From: Atopobium sp. UBA6362
GTDB lineage: Bacteria > Actinomycetota > Coriobacteriia > Coriobacteriales > Atopobiaceae
Assembly: GCA_002440065.1 (NCBI GenBank)
Contig: DJRK01000021.1
Coordinates: 9,166 to 27,911, forward strand
Reading direction: 5' to 3'
Length of the DNA: 18,746 bases
In this document: positions 15,645 through 18,746 of the stretch, piece by piece
Layout: every line of letters starts with the position of its first letter
How positions within the stretch are numbered: position 1 is the stretch's first letter
Notes under the pieces: model-generated
What the model saw: only the letters and a program-made list of their open reading frames with translations
Told to the model about the DNA's origin: nothing
Database searches by the model: none
Translations under genes and position numbers: made by a program

Positions 15645-16931
15645 ATGTCCGCATCAGTGCTCGTGGGCGCCCAGTGGGGCGACGAGGGTAAGGGCAAGAT
15701 CACCGACCTCATCTCCGGCGGCTTCGACGTTGTCTGCCGTTACGGCGGCGGTGCCAACGCGGGCCACTCGGTCGTCGCCAACGGCCACCACCTCGCGCTT
15801 CACCAGATCCCGTCCGGCATCGTGCACGAGGATGTCCTCTCAGTCATCGGCAACGGCTGCATCGTGGACCCCACGGTTGTCCTCGAGGAGCTCGACCACC
15901 TCAAGGGCGAGGGGCTTACCTGCTCCGGCCTGCGCATCTCCGGCAACGCCCACGTCGTCATGCCCTGGCACAAGGATCTCGACGGCGCGCACGAGAAGAA
16001 CCTCGGCAAGAACAACATCGGCACCACGAAGCGCGGCATTGGCCCCTGCTACATGGACAAGATGAACCGCACCGGCATCCGTATGCAGGACATGCTCGAC
16101 GACGACCTCTTCCGCGAGAAGGTCGAGGCGTCCCTGGCCTACCAGAACCCCATCCTCGAGAAGGTCTACGAGCTGCCGACCTACGACGTCGATAAGGTGT
16201 GCGAGGAGTTCCTCGGCTACGCGAAGCAGCTGCGCCCCTACATCATCGAGAGCGGCAAGCTCCTGAACGAGGAGCTCGCGGCCGGCAAGAAGGTCCTGTT
16301 CGAGGGCGCCCAGGCCACGATGCTCGACATCGACCACGGCACCTACCCGTTCGTCACCTCCTCAAACTGCACCGCCGGCGGCGCCGTCACCGGTTCCGGC
16401 GTGGGCCCGCGCAACATCGACCGCGTCCTCGGCGTGGCCAAGGCCTACCTGACCCGCGTGGGTTCCGGCCCGTTCCCCACGGAGCTCTCTCTCGACGAGG
16501 GCGTGGGCAAGTTCCTGCTCGAGACCGGCCACGAGTACGGCGTGACCACGGGCCGCAAGCGTCGCTGCGGCTGGTACGACGCCGTGGTGACAAAGTACGC
16601 CGCCGAGGTCAACGGCCTCACCGACCTCGCCATCACCAAGCTCGACGTCCTGACCGGCCTCGACACCATCAAGGTCTGCACCGCCTACGAGTGCGACGGC
16701 GTCGAGTACACGACCGTCCCCGAGCACCGCACCGTCTTTGACCACGCGAAGCCCAAGTACATCGAGGTCCCCGGCTGGAAAGAGGACATCACGGGCTGCA
16801 AGAGCTTCGACGAGCTCCCCAAGGCCGCGCAGGACTATATCGAGCTCATCGAGAAGCTCAGCGGCGTGAAGGTCTCCTTCGTCGCCGTGGGTCCCGACCG
16901 CGAGCAGACGATCAACCGCTTCTGGAAGTAA
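15645..16931 (+). CDS. purA: Adenylosuccinate synthetase
   Basis: A 428-residue enzyme of normal length. It joins IMP and aspartate using GTP to make adenylosuccinate, the first step from IMP to AMP. Visible signatures are WGDEGKGK (residues 11-18), GGANAGHSVV, the GTTKRGIGPCYMDK region with RTGIR, then VLFEGAQ followed by DIDHGTYPFVTSSN, and TTGRKRRCGW. The ATG at 15645 follows AGAGAGGA (15632-15639) by 5 nt. An earlier in-frame ATG at 15618 would leave almost no leader after the TATAAT box. It leads a likely purA-degV-purD unit, with a 20-bp gap to the next gene. Confidence 0.97.
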   Translation: MSASVLVGAQWGDEGKGKITDLISGGFDVVCRYGGGANAGHSVVANGHHLALHQIPSGIVHEDVLSVIGNGCIVDPTVVLEELDHLKGEGLTCSGLRISGNAHVVMPWHKDLDGAHEKNLGKNNIGTTKRGIGPCYMDKMNRTGIRMQDMLDDDLFREKVEASLAYQNPILEKVYELPTYDVDKVCEEFLGYAKQLRPYIIESGKLLNEELAAGKKVLFEGAQATMLDIDHGTYPFVTSSNCTAGGAVTGSGVGPRNIDRVLGVAKAYLTRVGSGPFPTELSLDEGVGKFLLETGHEYGVTTGRKRRCGWYDAVVTKYAAEVNGLTDLAITKLDVLTGLDTIKVCTAYECDGVEYTTVPEHRTVFDHAKPKYIEVPGWKEDITGCKSFDELPKAAQDYIELIEKLSGVKVSFVAVGPDREQTINRFWK

Positions 16932-16951
16932 GAAGGGGTCATCGAGCTCCC

Positions 16952-17845
16952 GTGACGCACAAGAGCTTCGCCATAGTATGTGACAGCACCTGCGGCCTCC
17001 CGTCCGAGCACCTCGCTCGGCTGGAGGTCGTGTGCGTCGCCGCGTCTCCGCGGGCCGAGCGTCCTGCCCGGCATGTGCGGGCCGGCGCCGCGCGCGAGGC
17101 CTTCCTGCCCACGGCGGAGGACTATCTCGCGACGTTCGAGAACCTTGTGGAGAAGGGCTACGAGCAGGTCGCCTGCGTCGTGTCCTCGCTTCAGGCCACG
17201 GGTACCTGGGCGGCCGTCGAGGAGGCGCAGTCGCGGCTCGGGTCTGCTGGCCTGAGCGTGAGGAGCGTGGACGCGGGCGTGACCTCGCTTGCCCTGGGCA
17301 TGGTCGTCGAGCGGCTGGCAGCCGCGCGCGAGCAGGGGGTCGAGTTCGAGGAGGCCGTCCGCCGCGCCCACGAGTTCTCACGCGAGGCGCGGCTGCTATT
17401 CATCCCATCTTCGTCGGCGGCTTTTGTCCTGCGGGACCTGCGCGCCGAGCGCCGCGGCCTCATGGGGCGCGCCTCCGCCCTGCGCGTGAGGATCGCCGGC
17501 GAGCGGTCGCTCTACCTGCTATGGCGCGGGGAGGCGACGGCGCTCGCCCGCTCGACCGATCTGGCCGACCTGTGCGCCCGCGCGGCGCACGCCATGAGCG
17601 CGGTTGCCGCCAAGGAGGGCGAGCTCGTGTACGCCCTTACGGCAGCCGATGGCTCTGACCTGCGCTTTATTTCCAAGCCGCTCAACACGAACGAGTTCGA
17701 GGCCGTCCTTCTTGGCCATGTGCCCGCCGACCCGTCCTTCTTGGCGAACACAGGCCCGGACGTGCTCGCGGCGGCGTTCGTCCCCAAGCGTTTCTACGAC
17801 CGGGCCGCCGCGCCGACGCCGGCCGGGTCGTCGACATCGGAGTAA
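16952..17845 (+). CDS. Divergent DegV-family protein
   Basis: A 297-residue protein beginning at GTG. The DegV pattern is recognisable: FAIVCDSTCGLP (D11-S12-T13); a FENLVEKGYEQVACVVSSLQATGTWAAVEEA segment where the family has S-x-x-S-G-T-Y-x-x-A; a VRSVDAGVTSLALGMVVERLA segment; then a C-terminal half with VLRDLRAERRG and GRASALRVR. DegV proteins bind fatty acids, and FakB members deliver them to the kinase FakA. The usual TSQPS lipid-head-group loop is degenerate here (FLPTAEDY), and the SGTY loop reads ATGTW. Substrate may therefore differ. The RBS is weak (AAGGGG is 14 nt upstream), suggesting coupling to purA translation. Ends 26 bp before purD. Confidence 0.75.
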   Translation: MTHKSFAIVCDSTCGLPSEHLARLEVVCVAASPRAERPARHVRAGAAREAFLPTAEDYLATFENLVEKGYEQVACVVSSLQATGTWAAVEEAQSRLGSAGLSVRSVDAGVTSLALGMVVERLAAAREQGVEFEEAVRRAHEFSREARLLFIPSSSAAFVLRDLRAERRGLMGRASALRVRIAGERSLYLLWRGEATALARSTDLADLCARAAHAMSAVAAKEGELVYALTAADGSDLRFISKPLNTNEFEAVLLGHVPADPSFLANTGPDVLAAAFVPKRFYDRAAAPTPAGSSTSE

Positions 17846-17871
17846 AGATAGGCAATCAACTGGAGGTTCAC

Positions 17872-18746
17872 ATGAGCACGTCTGAGAAGATCGACATCCT
17901 GCTTTTGGGTTCCGGCGGCCGCGAGCACGCCCTTATGGTCAAGCTCGCCGAGTCGCCGCGCTGCGGCAAGCTGTATGTGGCCCCCGGCAACGGCGGCATG
18001 CGCGCCGCCGCCGAGAGCGTCGAGCTCGACATCGAGTCCCCGACCTCCGTGGCTGGCTGGGCCCGCGAGCACGGCATCGGTCTCGTGGTCATCGGCCCGG
18101 AGGCCCCGCTCGTGGCCGGCGTCGCCGACGCGGTCCGCGCGGCCGGCATCCCGACCTTCGGCCCCAACGGCGACGCGGCGCAGATGGAGGGCTCGAAGAA
18201 GTTCGCCAAGCAGGTCATGTCGCGCGCTGGCGTCCCCACCGCGGCCTACCGCAGCTTCACGGACGAGGCCGCGTGCGTCGACTACGTGCGCAGCGTGGGT
18301 GGCCCGATCGTGGTCAAGGCCGACGGCCTGGCCGCCGGCAAGGGCGTCATCGTCGCCCAGACCACCGAGGAGGCGCTCGAGGGCGTGCGCGAGTGCTTCG
18401 GCGGCGTCTTCGGCGATGCGGGCGCGACCGTCGTGGTCGAGGAGATGATGGAGGGCCCCGAGTGCTCCCTCCTCGCCCTGACCGACGGCAAGACGCTTGT
18501 TCCTCTCGCCACCTCGCAGGACCACAAGCGCGCTCTCGACGGCGACCGCGGCCCCAACACCGGCGGCATGGGCGTGTACTCCCCGGTTCCGATGGTGACC
18601 GACGACGAGCTCGCGCAGATGGTCGACGTCGAGAAGCGCGTGGTCGCCGAGCTCGCCGCCGAGGGAATTACCTATTCCGGCTGCCTGTACGGCGGGTTCA
18701 TGCTGACGAAGGACGGCCCCAAGGTGCTCGAGTTCAACGCGCGCTT
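17872..18746 (+). CDS. purD: Phosphoribosylamine-glycine ligase (GARS), 3'-partial
   Basis: The first 291 codons of about 420-430 are present; the window ends inside the gene. The enzyme makes glycinamide ribonucleotide from phosphoribosylamine, glycine and ATP, the second step of de novo purine synthesis. Seen are LLGSGGREHAL (residues 11-21), APGNGG (37-42), the ATP-grasp entry MEGSKKFAK (105-113), VVKADGLAAGKGV (147-159), EEMMEGPECS (190-199) and the signature SQDHKRALDGDRGPNTGGMG (215-234). TGGAGG lies 6 nt before the ATG. Close spacing to the DegV gene suggests co-transcription with purA. Confidence 0.97.
   Translation, partial: MSTSEKIDILLLGSGGREHALMVKLAESPRCGKLYVAPGNGGMRAAAESVELDIESPTSVAGWAREHGIGLVVIGPEAPLVAGVADAVRAAGIPTFGPNGDAAQMEGSKKFAKQVMSRAGVPTAAYRSFTDEAACVDYVRSVGGPIVVKADGLAAGKGVIVAQTTEEALEGVRECFGGVFGDAGATVVVEEMMEGPECSLLALTDGKTLVPLATSQDHKRALDGDRGPNTGGMGVYSPVPMVTDDELAQMVDVEKRVVAELAAEGITYSGCLYGGFMLTKDGPKVLEFNAR

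Overview
This is a GC-rich window from a Gram-positive bacterium, most likely a high-GC gut actinobacterium of the class Coriobacteriia (Collinsella/Olsenella-like). That placement is inference. It rests on a sortase-anchored cell-wall protein, the core gene order rpsF-ssb-rpsR-DUF2232-rplI-dnaB-purA, strong GGAGG-type ribosome binding sites and GTG starts. No rRNA is present to settle it.

Left part (1-8240): one giant surface protein fills almost half the window. A signal peptide lies in one reading frame (1-156). The remaining 2,700 or so codons, running to an LAQTGD cell-wall sorting signal, lie in another frame. The two are joined by a run of eight Gs (138-145). One added G would fuse them into a single exported, wall-anchored protein of at least 2,746 residues. 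The protein has a stack of Ig-like adhesin modules, one SpaA/Cna_B-type domain, and thirteen pilin isopeptide-linkage (Spy0128/FctA-like) domains. Every one of the thirteen keeps the Lys, Glu and Asn expected for a self-formed isopeptide bond. The G-run makes this a candidate phase-variable adhesive fibre. It is the most interesting locus here.

Middle part (8241-11086): a convergent gap holds a hairpin terminator and a 46-bp REP-like palindromic element. Next come a TRIC/UPF0126 membrane protein on the minus strand, two serine tRNA genes (GGA and CGA anticodons) with their own promoter and terminator, and a DUF4013 membrane protein with a long acidic proline-rich tail. A gene-free stretch of about 330 bp follows, ending in the leader of the ribosomal operon.

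Right part (11087-18746): a conserved housekeeping run, all on the plus strand. It encodes S6 (rpsF), SSB (ssb), S18 (rpsR), a DUF2232 membrane protein and L9 (rplI), closed by a strong terminator. Then come the replicative helicase DnaB, whose start is preceded by a perfect 19-bp inverted repeat, and PurA with a TATAAT promoter. A divergent DegV-family protein and PurD (cut by the window end) complete the run. purA, the DegV gene and purD look like one transcription unit for purine nucleotide synthesis.
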